A DNA stretch of 64,000 nucleotides from Lewinellaceae bacterium (lineage in GTDB: Bacteria > Bacteroidota > Bacteroidia > Chitinophagales > Saprospiraceae), in NCBI GenBank assembly GCA_016712415.1, contig JADJRC010000012.1:62001-126000 (forward strand), read 5' to 3'. The first letter of the stretch is position 1. Each line of letters starts with the position of its first letter. The position numbers and the translations under genes were made by a program. Positions 35,193-43,979 of this stretch are shown one piece after another. The notes beneath the pieces are model-generated. The model made no database searches and was not told the DNA's origin. It worked only from the letters and a program-made list of their open reading frames with translations.

Positions 35193-36246
35193 CGCTCTTT
35201 AAATTTAGCATTAATTCTTCCAACAATGCCGATAAAGACACAGAGGCACAGGCAATTTGTTCGTCGGCGGCGCCATAATAGATGTACAGGGTGTCGTCGA
35301 AAAGTGCAGTTCCGGTAGGAAAGCACACATTGTTGACCTCTCCGGTCAATTCATAGTCGTGTTCCGGAGAAAACAGGGCGTATGGCAAACGCGCAATTTC
35401 CCTGGCGGGGTCGTTCAAATCCAGTAGTGCTGCGCAAGCCACATACCGGTAGCCACTGGGCGTGTCGTGTACGCCATGATAAATGAGCAGCCAGCCCGCT
35501 TCCGTTTCTACTGGAGGGCAACCGCCTCCGATATAGCTTACTTCGTGCCGGTACCAGGGCTCGAGCAGGATGTGTTCATGAAAATGAAGAAAATAGTCCT
35601 CCCAAAATGCGTAACTCAGGTCGTGCAGTTCATCCACTGCCGCGATTTGTATATCGGGTTTTATCCGATGTAGGAAGTATAGTTTACCGTTGATCCGGCG
35701 GGGGAAGAAAATGACATTTTTATCCCACACCAATATTTTTTCATCAAACTTATTCAGCAACGAGTCCGGTCCATTATAACGATGGTATTTTTCATTGATG
35801 TGTCCCTTGCTTTCGGCCAGGTGCATGAATGCTTCGTAAGAAATCCGGGGGACAATGACACCCTGTTTTTCAAAATGGCGCAAATCTGTCGAGGTTGCCA
35901 ATGCGCCGAGCGCATTGACCCTGTCGTATCCGGTATAGGTAAGGTAATATAAGTCGTCAATTTTGACGATCCGCGGGTCTTCAACCCCTTGGGATTCGAA
36001 TGGGAGTTGAGGGAAAAGTACAGGAGTGTCACTCCGCTCTGCTACTTCTGTCGGGCCATTCAACCGGCAGTACCCAATGGTGGAGTAGTTGCCTTTTCGC
36101 ACCGCGCGGTAAAAGATATGGACGCTTTCGCCTTCTTTTATGGCTGCGGGGTTCAATACCCCTTCATTTTCAAACCCCAGGTTAGTTTTAAGGAGTATAA
36201 TGCCTTCTTTGGTAACTTTTAGTTTGCGCTGTTTTTGATTAACCAA
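35176..36246 (-). CDS. GH130-family glycoside phosphorylase/hydrolase
   Basis: 356 residues, cytoplasmic. GH130 enzymes phosphorolyse or hydrolyse beta-mannosides. Motifs of the five-bladed propeller are LNPAAIKEGESVHIFYRA, ESQGVEDPRIVKIDDLYYLTYTGYD, WDKNVIFFPRRINGKLYFLHR and GCPPVETEAGWLLIYHGV, with the conserved EDPR at about residues 91-94. GH130 is well represented in Bacteroidota. Phosphorylase versus hydrolase subfamily is not resolvable by eye. The start used is TTG at 36244-36246, since no ATG lies near it. Its end overlaps the GT4 gene by 17 bases, implying coupled translation. Confidence 0.85.
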   Translation of the reverse strand: MVNQKQRKLKVTKEGIILLKTNLGFENEGVLNPAAIKEGESVHIFYRAVRKGNYSTIGYCRLNGPTEVAERSDTPVLFPQLPFESQGVEDPRIVKIDDLYYLTYTGYDRVNALGALATSTDLRHFEKQGVIVPRISYEAFMHLAESKGHINEKYHRYNGPDSLLNKFDEKILVWDKNVIFFPRRINGKLYFLHRIKPDIQIAAVDELHDLSYAFWEDYFLHFHEHILLEPWYRHEVSYIGGGCPPVETEAGWLLIYHGVHDTPSGYRYVACAALLDLNDPAREIARLPYALFSPEHDYELTGEVNNVCFPTGTALFDDTLYIYYGAADEQIACASVSLSALLEELMLNLKSDAKQK

Positions 36247-36458
36247 TGGAATAGGTTTAGTAATTGTCCGGAATGCAGGCTATAAGCCCCGCATCGCATT
36301 TCCGGCTTATTCCATATCTGCGCCAGGTTTTTACAAATTGGCCTCCTAACTAAACGCCGGGCAGGGCATAATGTTGGCGCCGTGGCCGTTAAACATGCTC
36401 CTGCTTTCGGTATTGGTTAAGTTTCATTCCGGCAGGATGTGTTCTGAGGCGAATGGCG

Positions 36459-36466
36459 TAGTTTTG
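36459..36466 (+). promoter_or_regulatory. Putative -7 element (TAGTTTTG) of the TonB receptor gene
   Basis: TAGTTTTG matches TAnnTTTG and lies ten bases upstream of the ATG at 36477. The divergent GH130 gene begins 230 bases away. Confidence 0.35.
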
Positions 36467-36476
36467 AAACCTGATT

Positions 36477-38381
36477 ATGATAAGCAAACTTACGCAAATA
36501 CTTCATTTTCAAAAAAATACCGTGTTGGTATCTGTTTTTCTGACAGGGGCCGCTATGCTCCCCGCCCAATCAGACACCACGCTTCCCATCCTCACCATCC
36601 GCGACGCCCGGTTCGACCAGACCGGCTTCTCCGCATGGCGCGGCGATTCGCTGCCCGTCAGCGGGGTGATGAGCCTTTCGGAACGCCTGCTATGGGAAAA
36701 TCCCCTGTCCGTCCGCGCCAACGGCCCCGGCTTGCTCAGCACCATTTCGGCCCGGGGCGCCGGTCCGTCGCGCACGCCCCTGTTCTGGAACGGCCTGAAC
36801 CTGCAAAGTCCCCAAAACGGCGTAGTGGATGCCTCGCTGTTTCCGGTGTGGACAGGCGACCGGCTCGAAGTACGCTACGGCGGCCAGAGCGCCGCTCAAA
36901 GCAGCGGGGCAATGGGCGGCGCCATATTCGTCGAACCGGAATGGAATATCCACGAAGGTCTTTCCGGGCAGTTGGGTGGTGCTATCGGCAGCTTTGGCAG
37001 AAAAGAAGCCATGACCGCCCTGGGCTTTTCAAACAGCGCTTTTTCTTCCCGGATCAGGGTCAACGGACAGGCGGCCGACAACGATTTCCCCTTTAAAAAT
37101 ACCGTACGGATTGGCCAGCCTGAAGTGGAGCAGCAGAACAACCGGATGGAAAAACTGGATATCCAGCAGTTTAACCGTGTGATCATCGGGGACAGGGATG
37201 TGGTCAAAACGGCGTTTTGGCGCCTGGATGCATTCCGCGAAATTCCGCCTGCCATGAGCGAGGCGCCGACAGAAACCTGGCAACGCGACCGCGCGACCCG
37301 TGCCATTGCCACCTGGGAACACAGTCCCGACGCCCGCTCGCTGTTGCAAAGCCGCGTGGCGTGGGTAGATGAAGCCATCTTTTTTCGTTTTGCGGGTGTC
37401 GTCGACTCCAGTCGCGCCCGAACCGCCATGTTCAGTTTGGAATACAGCGCTGTTTCCGGCAAAAGAATTACCTGGAAGGCTGGGGGGACGGTTATCCGGC
37501 AATGGGCGCAGGCCGCCGGGTATGGCGACCCGGACCGCTGGTATGCCCAAAACCGCCTGGCGTGCTTCGGTATGTTTGAATACCGCTTGCCTGGGGGCCG
37601 GATTACGGCCTTGCTGCGGCAGGAGCGGGCGGAAAAGCAGGCCGCGCCATTCACCTGGTCGCTGGGTGGGCAGGCGGGGTGGGGTGGTGCGGGCGCCTTG
37701 CGTTTTCACATCTCCCGCAATTTTAACCTGCCTACCTTCAACGACCGTTTCTGGCTGGCCCTGGGCAATCCCGGACTTCGGCCGGAAAAAGGGTACAGCG
37801 GCGATATGGGGTGGGTATATCAAAAAAAGGCGTTTACCCTGGAGGCCACGTTGTTTCACTTGCTACTGGACGACTGGATTCTTTGGGAACCCGGCCCTGA
37901 CGGGCTGTTTCGACCCGCCAACCTGCGCAAGGTGTGGAGCCGCGGGGTGGAAACAGCGGGCAGTTTGATCTTCGAAATGCGGAAAGTAAACGTGAGGCTG
38001 TCGGGGCGATACCAGTACGTTCGGGCGACAAATGTGGCTGTTTACAACGGCAATGAAGCGATCTTGCACAAGCAACTGGTCTATACGCCTTCACATAGCG
38101 GAAGCGTGGTGTTGCGCTTGGAAAAAGGCAATGCCTCGCTTGCTTACCTGCATCAGTTGACAGGCGGTCGGTTTGCCACATCCGATAATTCGACGTCGCT
38201 GGAGGGGTTCCAGACCGGGACGCTGCTGACAAACTTCCGTCTTCCGCTCGGATCGCGCACATCAATGATTCTTGCTTTGGATGCGCGCCTGGAGAACATC
38301 TGGAATGTGCCGTACCAGGTCATCCACGACCGGCCGATGCCGGGCCGCAACTGGCGAATTGGCGCTACCCTGTTTTGGTAA
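36477..38381 (+). CDS. TonB-dependent outer membrane receptor
   Basis: 634 residues with signal peptide ending near PAQSDTT. The plug domain is visible at residues ~40-155: SLPVSGVMSLSERLLWENP, GLLSTISARGAGPSRTPLFWNGLNLQSPQNG and DRLEVRYGGQSAAQSSGAMGGAI, split here by family landmarks. The remainder is a 22-strand-type barrel with aromatic girdles, ending MPGRNWRIGATLFW, a terminal Phe/Trp pattern of TonB receptors. It resembles BtuB-like transporters of modest size. No cobalamin riboswitch or partner transporter is adjacent, so the ligand is unknown. Confidence 0.85.
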   Translation: MISKLTQILHFQKNTVLVSVFLTGAAMLPAQSDTTLPILTIRDARFDQTGFSAWRGDSLPVSGVMSLSERLLWENPLSVRANGPGLLSTISARGAGPSRTPLFWNGLNLQSPQNGVVDASLFPVWTGDRLEVRYGGQSAAQSSGAMGGAIFVEPEWNIHEGLSGQLGGAIGSFGRKEAMTALGFSNSAFSSRIRVNGQAADNDFPFKNTVRIGQPEVEQQNNRMEKLDIQQFNRVIIGDRDVVKTAFWRLDAFREIPPAMSEAPTETWQRDRATRAIATWEHSPDARSLLQSRVAWVDEAIFFRFAGVVDSSRARTAMFSLEYSAVSGKRITWKAGGTVIRQWAQAAGYGDPDRWYAQNRLACFGMFEYRLPGGRITALLRQERAEKQAAPFTWSLGGQAGWGGAGALRFHISRNFNLPTFNDRFWLALGNPGLRPEKGYSGDMGWVYQKKAFTLEATLFHLLLDDWILWEPGPDGLFRPANLRKVWSRGVETAGSLIFEMRKVNVRLSGRYQYVRATNVAVYNGNEAILHKQLVYTPSHSGSVVLRLEKGNASLAYLHQLTGGRFATSDNSTSLEGFQTGTLLTNFRLPLGSRTSMILALDARLENIWNVPYQVIHDRPMPGRNWRIGATLFW

Positions 38382-38437
38382 TTTTGCTCGTATTGCTCAT
38401 TGTTTCAGAGATTCCGGCCCGGACTTGAAAAAGTGTT

Positions 38438-38445
38438 TATTTTTG
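38438..38445 (+). promoter_or_regulatory. Putative -7 element (TATTTTTG) of the T9SS carboxypeptidase gene
   Basis: TATTTTTG matches TAnnTTTG, 18 bases upstream of the ATG at 38464. Confidence 0.4.
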
Positions 38446-38463
38446 TTGTAAACCTCTGTTCCA

Positions 38464-40629
38464 ATGACAAAAATATACGCTGTTTTACTGCTTTCCTGCC
38501 TGTTTATCGCGCTTCAGGCCCAAACGCCACTCCGCTACTCCCGCGTTGAAATTTCTTTACAGGAAAAAAGCCTTCAGGCGCTTGCCGAACTCGGTATTGA
38601 TGCCGACCACGGGCTACTGGCTGGAGCGGGTCGTTCCGTCGTGCTTGAACTTTCCGACCTGGAAATCAACCTGGTACAAAAGGCCGGGTTCGATTATAGG
38701 GTGCTCATCCCCGATTTGAGCGACACGATCGTAACCTGGGAGAACCGCCCGATATGGTATGTGAAAATATCAGATAACCCGGGGACAGACGAGAATGAAC
38801 CCGAAATGATGTATACTGCCCTGCACCATGCGCGTGAACCCAACAGCGCCTCCCAAATGATCTACTACATGTGGTACTTGCTGGAAAACTACGCCACCAA
38901 CCCCGAAATACAGTATATCGTCAATAACTCGGAACTCTTTTTTGTCCCTTGCGTCAATCCGGACGGCTATGTCTACAATGAAACGACCAATCCCGATGGC
39001 TTTGGATACTGGCGAAAAAACCGGCGCAACAACGGCGACGGTACTTACGGCGTCGATCTGAACCGCAACTATGGTTATTTTTGGGGACTTAACAACTCAG
39101 GCTCTTCTCCTTCAACAAGTTCGGAGACTTACCGTGGCCCCGCGCCATTTTCCGAGCCGGAGACCCGCATGATGCGCGATTTCTGCCTGGCCCACAATTT
39201 TCTATTTACCCTGAACTGCCACACTTCCGGCAATCTGTTTATTTACCCCTGGGCATACAGCAACGTGCCGGCTGATTCGGCATTGGTTAAATTTGCCCGC
39301 TTGTTCACCCGTGAAAACAACTACAGAACCGGGACCAACCTTGAAACGCTGAATTACTATGTAAACGGCAATTCAGACGACTGGATGCTTGGCGAAGCCG
39401 GCATTTTTGCCTTCACACCGGAAGTAGGCACAACAGGCTTCTGGCCCATGCCGAATGAGATCGACGGACTTAACAAGGACAACATGTGGCAAAACCTGAG
39501 CTGCGCCCTGAGCATGCTGAAGTTCGGGATTGTGCAGGAGTCCGGCGACAACTTTATCCTCCAGCAGAACGGAACCCTTTCATTCAGCCTGACCCGGTAT
39601 GGATTTCAAAGCGGCCCGCTCACCGTCCGGCTAAAACCGCTTTCCGGACAAATTGTCTCTCCGCCGGCTTCGCAGGTGTTTGATATTCAGCAATTTGCAA
39701 CGGTCGATTTGTCGTTCCCCTACAGTATTTCCGCCGATGCGTCGTCGGGCGACGAACTGCTTTTTCAGATCGAACTCGACAATGGCTCCCTCAGCTGGAT
39801 CGATACCCTGTATAAACGCTACGATATTCTGACTCAAACCAATAACCTGTTTACCGACCAGGCCGACAATACGGATAAATGGTTTGGCGACTGGGGCACA
39901 ACAGATGAGTCCTATGTATCCGGGCCGTCGTCTTTTACCGATTCCCCCGGAGGTCCATACCTGCCGTTTACCAACTCGATCCTGATCATGGCCGATCCCC
40001 TGAACATTCCCGCTGATGCGCAAAATGTTTACATGCAGTTTTTCACGCGGTGGTTTATCGGGCCCAGCCTCGACTATGCCCAGGTTCGGGCGTACGACGA
40101 CAACGGCGGGAATCAGGCCTTGTGCGGCCGGTATACCAGAAATGGTTCGGGTAACCCTCAACCGGCGGAACCGTTGTATGCGGGCCTGCAAGACGAGTGG
40201 GTGGAAGAACGGATGAGCCTGAATGAATTTAAAGGCCAGTCGATTTACATTTCCTTCGAACTGATTTCGAACAGCACTGCGGAATATGACGGATTTTATT
40301 TCGACGACCTGAGTATTGTCTACACCGACACCGTCTCCAATACGCAGACGGTCGTTCCGCTCGATCGATTTGTGCTCCGCCAGAATCAACCCAATCCTGC
40401 GTCCGGGTTTACAACTGTGGCCTGGGAAAACAGGGGTTCATATTCCGGCGATGCCAGTTTGCTGGTTTTCAACGCATTGGGGGAAATTGTGGCGGAACGG
40501 GCCGTTAACCTGAGCATCCAGAACCAGTTACAGATCGAAACACGCGACTGGCCTGCCGGGCTGTACACCTACCTGATCCGGACTGCAAATGAGCAAACAC
40601 AACCGATGAAAATGTCGGTGATGCACTGA
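38464..40629 (+). CDS. Secreted M14 zinc carboxypeptidase with T9SS type A sorting domain
   Basis: 721 residues. Signal peptide (MTKIYAVLLLSCLFIALQA), then a short propeptide-like region, then the M14 catalytic domain at about residues 95-355. The HxxE zinc motif is in HHAREPNSASQ at about 121-131, VNPDGYVYN and GVDLNRNYGYFWG carry the substrate-binding residues, LNCHTSGN holds the last ligand His, and the catalytic Glu lies in FTPEVGTTGFWP at about 317-328. A jelly-roll-like module follows (VYMQFFTRWFIG, IYISFELISNSTAEYDGFYFDDLSI). A type A sorting domain ends the protein (LRQNQPNPASGFTTV to MKMSVMH). It is a surface or secreted peptidase. Its stop abuts the convergent TIR-like gene. Confidence 0.92.
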   Translation: MTKIYAVLLLSCLFIALQAQTPLRYSRVEISLQEKSLQALAELGIDADHGLLAGAGRSVVLELSDLEINLVQKAGFDYRVLIPDLSDTIVTWENRPIWYVKISDNPGTDENEPEMMYTALHHAREPNSASQMIYYMWYLLENYATNPEIQYIVNNSELFFVPCVNPDGYVYNETTNPDGFGYWRKNRRNNGDGTYGVDLNRNYGYFWGLNNSGSSPSTSSETYRGPAPFSEPETRMMRDFCLAHNFLFTLNCHTSGNLFIYPWAYSNVPADSALVKFARLFTRENNYRTGTNLETLNYYVNGNSDDWMLGEAGIFAFTPEVGTTGFWPMPNEIDGLNKDNMWQNLSCALSMLKFGIVQESGDNFILQQNGTLSFSLTRYGFQSGPLTVRLKPLSGQIVSPPASQVFDIQQFATVDLSFPYSISADASSGDELLFQIELDNGSLSWIDTLYKRYDILTQTNNLFTDQADNTDKWFGDWGTTDESYVSGPSSFTDSPGGPYLPFTNSILIMADPLNIPADAQNVYMQFFTRWFIGPSLDYAQVRAYDDNGGNQALCGRYTRNGSGNPQPAEPLYAGLQDEWVEERMSLNEFKGQSIYISFELISNSTAEYDGFYFDDLSIVYTDTVSNTQTVVPLDRFVLRQNQPNPASGFTTVAWENRGSYSGDASLLVFNALGEIVAERAVNLSIQNQLQIETRDWPAGLYTYLIRTANEQTQPMKMSVMH

Positions 40630-43600
40630 TCATTTTAAATCGCCGGTCTCGCGCAGGACGCGCTGCATTTCTTCATACTGGTTGTCCAGCAGGCGTCTGA
40701 AATCAAAACGCTCGAATTTGTACTCGAAGCCAAGGAATTTGTTTTCGTAATGGTTTTCCTTGAGCGGGAAGAAACCGAACAGCAGCGCATTCCAGCGAAT
40801 GCGACCCCTGCCATGCAGTTCGCGCAGGGGCAATTCGAGAAATTCCTCTTTTGGCAAATACTTGTAAATGCCCTTGATATTGCGCAGTATGTCTATCGCG
40901 ACCTCCCGTTCGGGCCTGCGGTTTTCGTGTTTGAACTCGCTGATTTCCAGGAAATACCGCTCGATCTGATTGGCGTGTCGTCGAATCGCGATGCGCTCGC
41001 GTACTTGCAGCAGCCCGTAGCGATCGGGCAGAATTTCATGCAGTTCGCGGATGATTTGCAGTGGATTAAAGTCCTGGGTGAAAGGCGCTTCCATGCCTTC
41101 CTTGGTAATATCGATCCAGCAGAACTTCAGCTCCTCTGTCAGTTCCCGGAAGATAAAATCGAGATAGCGTTGGTCGGGGTAGAGCCGGTAATTGCTCATG
41201 GCCTCGCGTAACAGGCGCACGGCCTCGGAGCGTTGCGCTTCCTTTCCCGGCTTTATTTTGTTGTAGTTGGCCAGGATATGCTTGTCGAACAGGTTGTCGG
41301 CTATGCATTTGCGCAGCAACTCTTCGCTTTCCAGTTGTCCGGGCGCTGCTATGTCGTAGATGGTCTTCAGCGCAGCCCTGGTATCCAGTCCAAGTTCGAT
41401 GCTGTCCGGGTGGCTCTGGAAATTATCCGGATTGTGCGTAAACCACAGCATAAAACCGCTTCCGCTGAGTTCATGAAGGCATTTATGCAAAAACGTCGCA
41501 CCGCGTTCCGGGTAGGCTCGGTAAGCAATCACCCAGCGTCGAATACAACTGATCAGTCTGCGGCGGGCTTCCTGCTCGTCCATGCGCCTGAAATCGGTCC
41601 ATTGCAGGCCATTTTTGACTTCCTCGTAATCGGCCTCTATATCGGCAGTAAAAAGCAGGTAAACACTTTCCTTGATGTTGGGCCGTACCTGCATCCAGCC
41701 TGCCTGGCCGGCGTGGTCGCGTATGATCTTCTCCACGATAGCCTGCACATCGAATTCGTACGCAGCGCAGTCCGGATGTGCCGTTACCGCTCCATTTGTG
41801 TCGAGGTCGAACCACCGGAGCGGGATTTGCGCCGATTGGTCAGGCGCAACAAGCAGCCCCGGAAGCAGGTATTCGAGTGCCAGGCGATAAAATGACAGAT
41901 CCCGCCCACGTTGATCCTTGTCGCCGAAAATCTCTGCACCCATCAGGCAAGCATACACGAACCGGATCACAGATTCCCGTTGATCTGTAAATGGCCGGAG
42001 GCGTTTTTTGTCCTCCTGAATTTGCTGGTACAAACCCTGCCGTTTTGCCAACAGGCTGAAAAACAGGTCTTCCCGCAACAGCCCGCTTTGTTTGACGATC
42101 TTGCCGCTTTCGTTTGCCTCCATGCTTTCCAGCAAATCGAGCAGTTCCTGGATTTCGCCCAGCAGGTCAAAATGCCCGTCGGGCATAAACTGAAAATGCC
42201 CCTTCACGACATCCACTCTTTTCAGCCAGTGGCATTTGCCGCCGCCGCAGCTCTCAATTACGGCTGCTTCCAGCAACTCCTCGGAGGGCGATACCAGCCG
42301 GCCCACCTTGAGCGTGCTGTCGAGGATGATCCGGAGTGCTTTTCTGCTTTCGGGCACCGAATCGGCGTGTTTCCCGGTATGGCGCACCGCATCGTTGGGG
42401 ATGCTGTGGTACATCCGGAGTGCGGCATCTGAAAGCGCTTCGGAGGCAATGGCGAGGTTGTGCGGGCCGGTCGAAGAAGTGCATTTGTTTTGCTGTTGAT
42501 AATCGCGGTAGCGACCGGCAAACAGCAGCACATAGTTGAGCAGGCGTTCGTTGCCGTTGACGGCTTCCTGCAGGATGCGCAACGGCTTTTCCTGCTGGAC
42601 AAAAGTAATCAGCAGGTATTCGTAGAGTTGTGCCGACTGGGGATCGATCCTGGTGCGCGCGTGGTCGCAGTGCGCATAGGCGGCGGAGAAGTTGTTGACC
42701 GCCAGGGCGTCCTTGGCCAGCAGCAGGCTGCGCCGGAAGTCGCTTTTTTGCTCGAAAGACAGCAACCCGATCTGTTCGAGCGATTCCTGTTCGCGCGGTC
42801 CGACGGGCAGGTTGAGCGTTTCGGGGATGGCCACATCGTCGACCGGCACGAAAAACGGCGGGATAGTGCTTGTTTCGCGGCTGCTGGTCACAAAGTGGAA
42901 GTAATCGCGGATAAAAACCTGCTTCCAGTTGTGCACGAAGGCATCTTCCTGCAAATGGGTGATAAAGTGTTGCAGGTCAATTTGGGCGGGCGTGGCCTTT
43001 TCTTCGAGTTCTGCGAAGGTGATCTTGGAAAGCCGCGTCAGTTCGCGCAGTTGTTTGAACTTTTCCTCCACATCCAGGATCACGCGTTTGGTGGTTACGT
43101 TTTCCACCATACGTTTGAGGATCGTCAGCAACGGCGCGTGGTTGATCCGGTCGGTTTGGGCCTGCAACCGTTCGCGTACATCCTCGATGGTCAGGGGCAG
43201 GTCGATGCTGAATTCGGGAAGATCGTTGGTGCGGGGCGCCGCTGCGACCATCAATTTGGCCTTGTCGGCAACCCGTTTAAGTTGTCTGTCTCGATAATCC
43301 TTGTTGTTCTCAATGGCTTCGCCCGGAGGCAGCGCCGTATCAAAAGCGGCAAGCGAAAAAGGCGTGGCAGACACCCTGGCCTGGGCAGTCAGTATTTGCA
43401 GGGAAGGCCGGCTCTTTTGTATTTCGACCGCTGTAGTCACTTCCCAGTGTACATGCTGGCCGATTTCAAAATCCATGGAAAGCACTGCGATAAACAGGTC
43501 CGCTTTTTCCAGAAACGCCTTTGCTTGTACGCGATAATCCTCCGGGGGCAGGTCGTCCCGGTTCCAGAACACAACGCTTTTCGGCTGAAAAACAAGGGTG

Positions 43601-43677
43601 ATCTGTTTCTGCAGATCAGCGGCGGCGCCTGAATCAGGTGTGTTAAAGGATAAAAAAATATGAAGAATGCCGGACAT
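40630..43677 (-). CDS. Large protein with TIR-like N-terminal domain; family not recognised
   Basis: 1015 residues from the ATG at 43675-43677; an upstream TTG could add seven residues. No signal peptide. Residues ~4-105 read like a TIR domain: ILHIFLSFNTPDS (first strand), SVVFWNRDDLP (BB-loop area), FLEKADLFIAVLS (fourth strand) and FEIGQHVHWEVTTAVE. The last resembles the catalytic helix of NAD-cleaving TIR domains, where a Trp-near Glu is the active residue (here E79). The remaining ~900 residues are mostly helical, with many charged and aromatic residues and no motif I know. A TPR-like segment (NNFSAAYAHCDHARTRIDPQ) occurs near residue 330, and a KCHWLKR Cys/His stretch near 480. A conflict or immune effector is plausible but unproved. 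It lies next to tRNA-Gly, a common site for acquired genes. Confidence 0.65.
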   Translation of the reverse strand: MSGILHIFLSFNTPDSGAAADLQKQITLVFQPKSVVFWNRDDLPPEDYRVQAKAFLEKADLFIAVLSMDFEIGQHVHWEVTTAVEIQKSRPSLQILTAQARVSATPFSLAAFDTALPPGEAIENNKDYRDRQLKRVADKAKLMVAAAPRTNDLPEFSIDLPLTIEDVRERLQAQTDRINHAPLLTILKRMVENVTTKRVILDVEEKFKQLRELTRLSKITFAELEEKATPAQIDLQHFITHLQEDAFVHNWKQVFIRDYFHFVTSSRETSTIPPFFVPVDDVAIPETLNLPVGPREQESLEQIGLLSFEQKSDFRRSLLLAKDALAVNNFSAAYAHCDHARTRIDPQSAQLYEYLLITFVQQEKPLRILQEAVNGNERLLNYVLLFAGRYRDYQQQNKCTSSTGPHNLAIASEALSDAALRMYHSIPNDAVRHTGKHADSVPESRKALRIILDSTLKVGRLVSPSEELLEAAVIESCGGGKCHWLKRVDVVKGHFQFMPDGHFDLLGEIQELLDLLESMEANESGKIVKQSGLLREDLFFSLLAKRQGLYQQIQEDKKRLRPFTDQRESVIRFVYACLMGAEIFGDKDQRGRDLSFYRLALEYLLPGLLVAPDQSAQIPLRWFDLDTNGAVTAHPDCAAYEFDVQAIVEKIIRDHAGQAGWMQVRPNIKESVYLLFTADIEADYEEVKNGLQWTDFRRMDEQEARRRLISCIRRWVIAYRAYPERGATFLHKCLHELSGSGFMLWFTHNPDNFQSHPDSIELGLDTRAALKTIYDIAAPGQLESEELLRKCIADNLFDKHILANYNKIKPGKEAQRSEAVRLLREAMSNYRLYPDQRYLDFIFRELTEELKFCWIDITKEGMEAPFTQDFNPLQIIRELHEILPDRYGLLQVRERIAIRRHANQIERYFLEISEFKHENRRPEREVAIDILRNIKGIYKYLPKEEFLELPLRELHGRGRIRWNALLFGFFPLKENHYENKFLGFEYKFERFDFRRLLDNQYEEMQRVLRETGDLK

Positions 43678-43736
43678 GCTGTTGGGTTTCAGGGGCAAAT
43701 TTTATGAATCCCGGTGAATTATTTTTTAAAAACACC

Positions 43737-43744
43737 TACCTTTG
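43737..43744 (+). promoter_or_regulatory. Putative -7 element (TACCTTTG) of tRNA-Gly
   Basis: Exact consensus TACCTTTG, 26 bases upstream of the tRNA 5' end. Confidence 0.5.
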
Positions 43745-43770
43745 GCAAAGTAATTGATCTACAGTTTCTT

Positions 43771-43843
43771 GCAGGGGTAGCTCAGTTGGTAGAGCATCAG
43801 CTTCCCAAGCTGAGGGTCGCGAGTTCGAGTCTCGTTTCCTGCT
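43771..43843 (+). tRNA. tRNA-Gly (anticodon CCC)
   Basis: Cloverleaf of 73 bases: acceptor GCAGGGG pairs with TTCCTGC (two G-T pairs), D-stem GCTC/GAGC, anticodon stem TCAGC/GCTGA with loop TTCCCAA giving anticodon CCC, variable GGGTC, and T-arm GCGAG-TTCGAGT-CTCGT. The discriminator is T, as usual for bacterial tRNA-Gly. The CCA end is not encoded. It decodes GGG. Confidence 0.95.
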
Positions 43844-43853
43844 CTTTTCAAAA

Positions 43854-43883
43854 GCTGTCCGGGATTTCCCGGGCGGCTTTTTT
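43854..43883 (+). terminator. Rho-independent terminator after tRNA-Gly
   Basis: Stem GCTGTCCGGG/CCCGGGCGGC with loop ATTT (43854-43877), followed by TTTTTT. Confidence 0.85.
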
Positions 43884-43915
43884 GATGATTCCGTATCTGG
43901 CCGGCTTTTTGCAGG

Positions 43916-43923
43916 TAAGTTTG
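43916..43923 (+). promoter_or_regulatory. Putative -7 element (TAAGTTTG) of the glucosaminidase gene
   Basis: TAAGTTTG matches TAnnTTTG, 56 bases upstream of the ATG at 43980. Confidence 0.4.
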
Positions 43924-43979
43924 CGGCACTTTTCCCAGGTTCATCCCTCCTTCCGGTTTTCGCATTTCGGCTGATTTCT

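Noticed and set aside
36247..36476. Possible cobalamin riboswitch upstream of the TonB receptor
   Set aside because: No conserved B12-box-like GCCACTG sequence was found.
43771..43843. Integrative element with attachment site at the tRNA
   Set aside because: No integrase gene and no duplicated tRNA 3' end were seen in the window.
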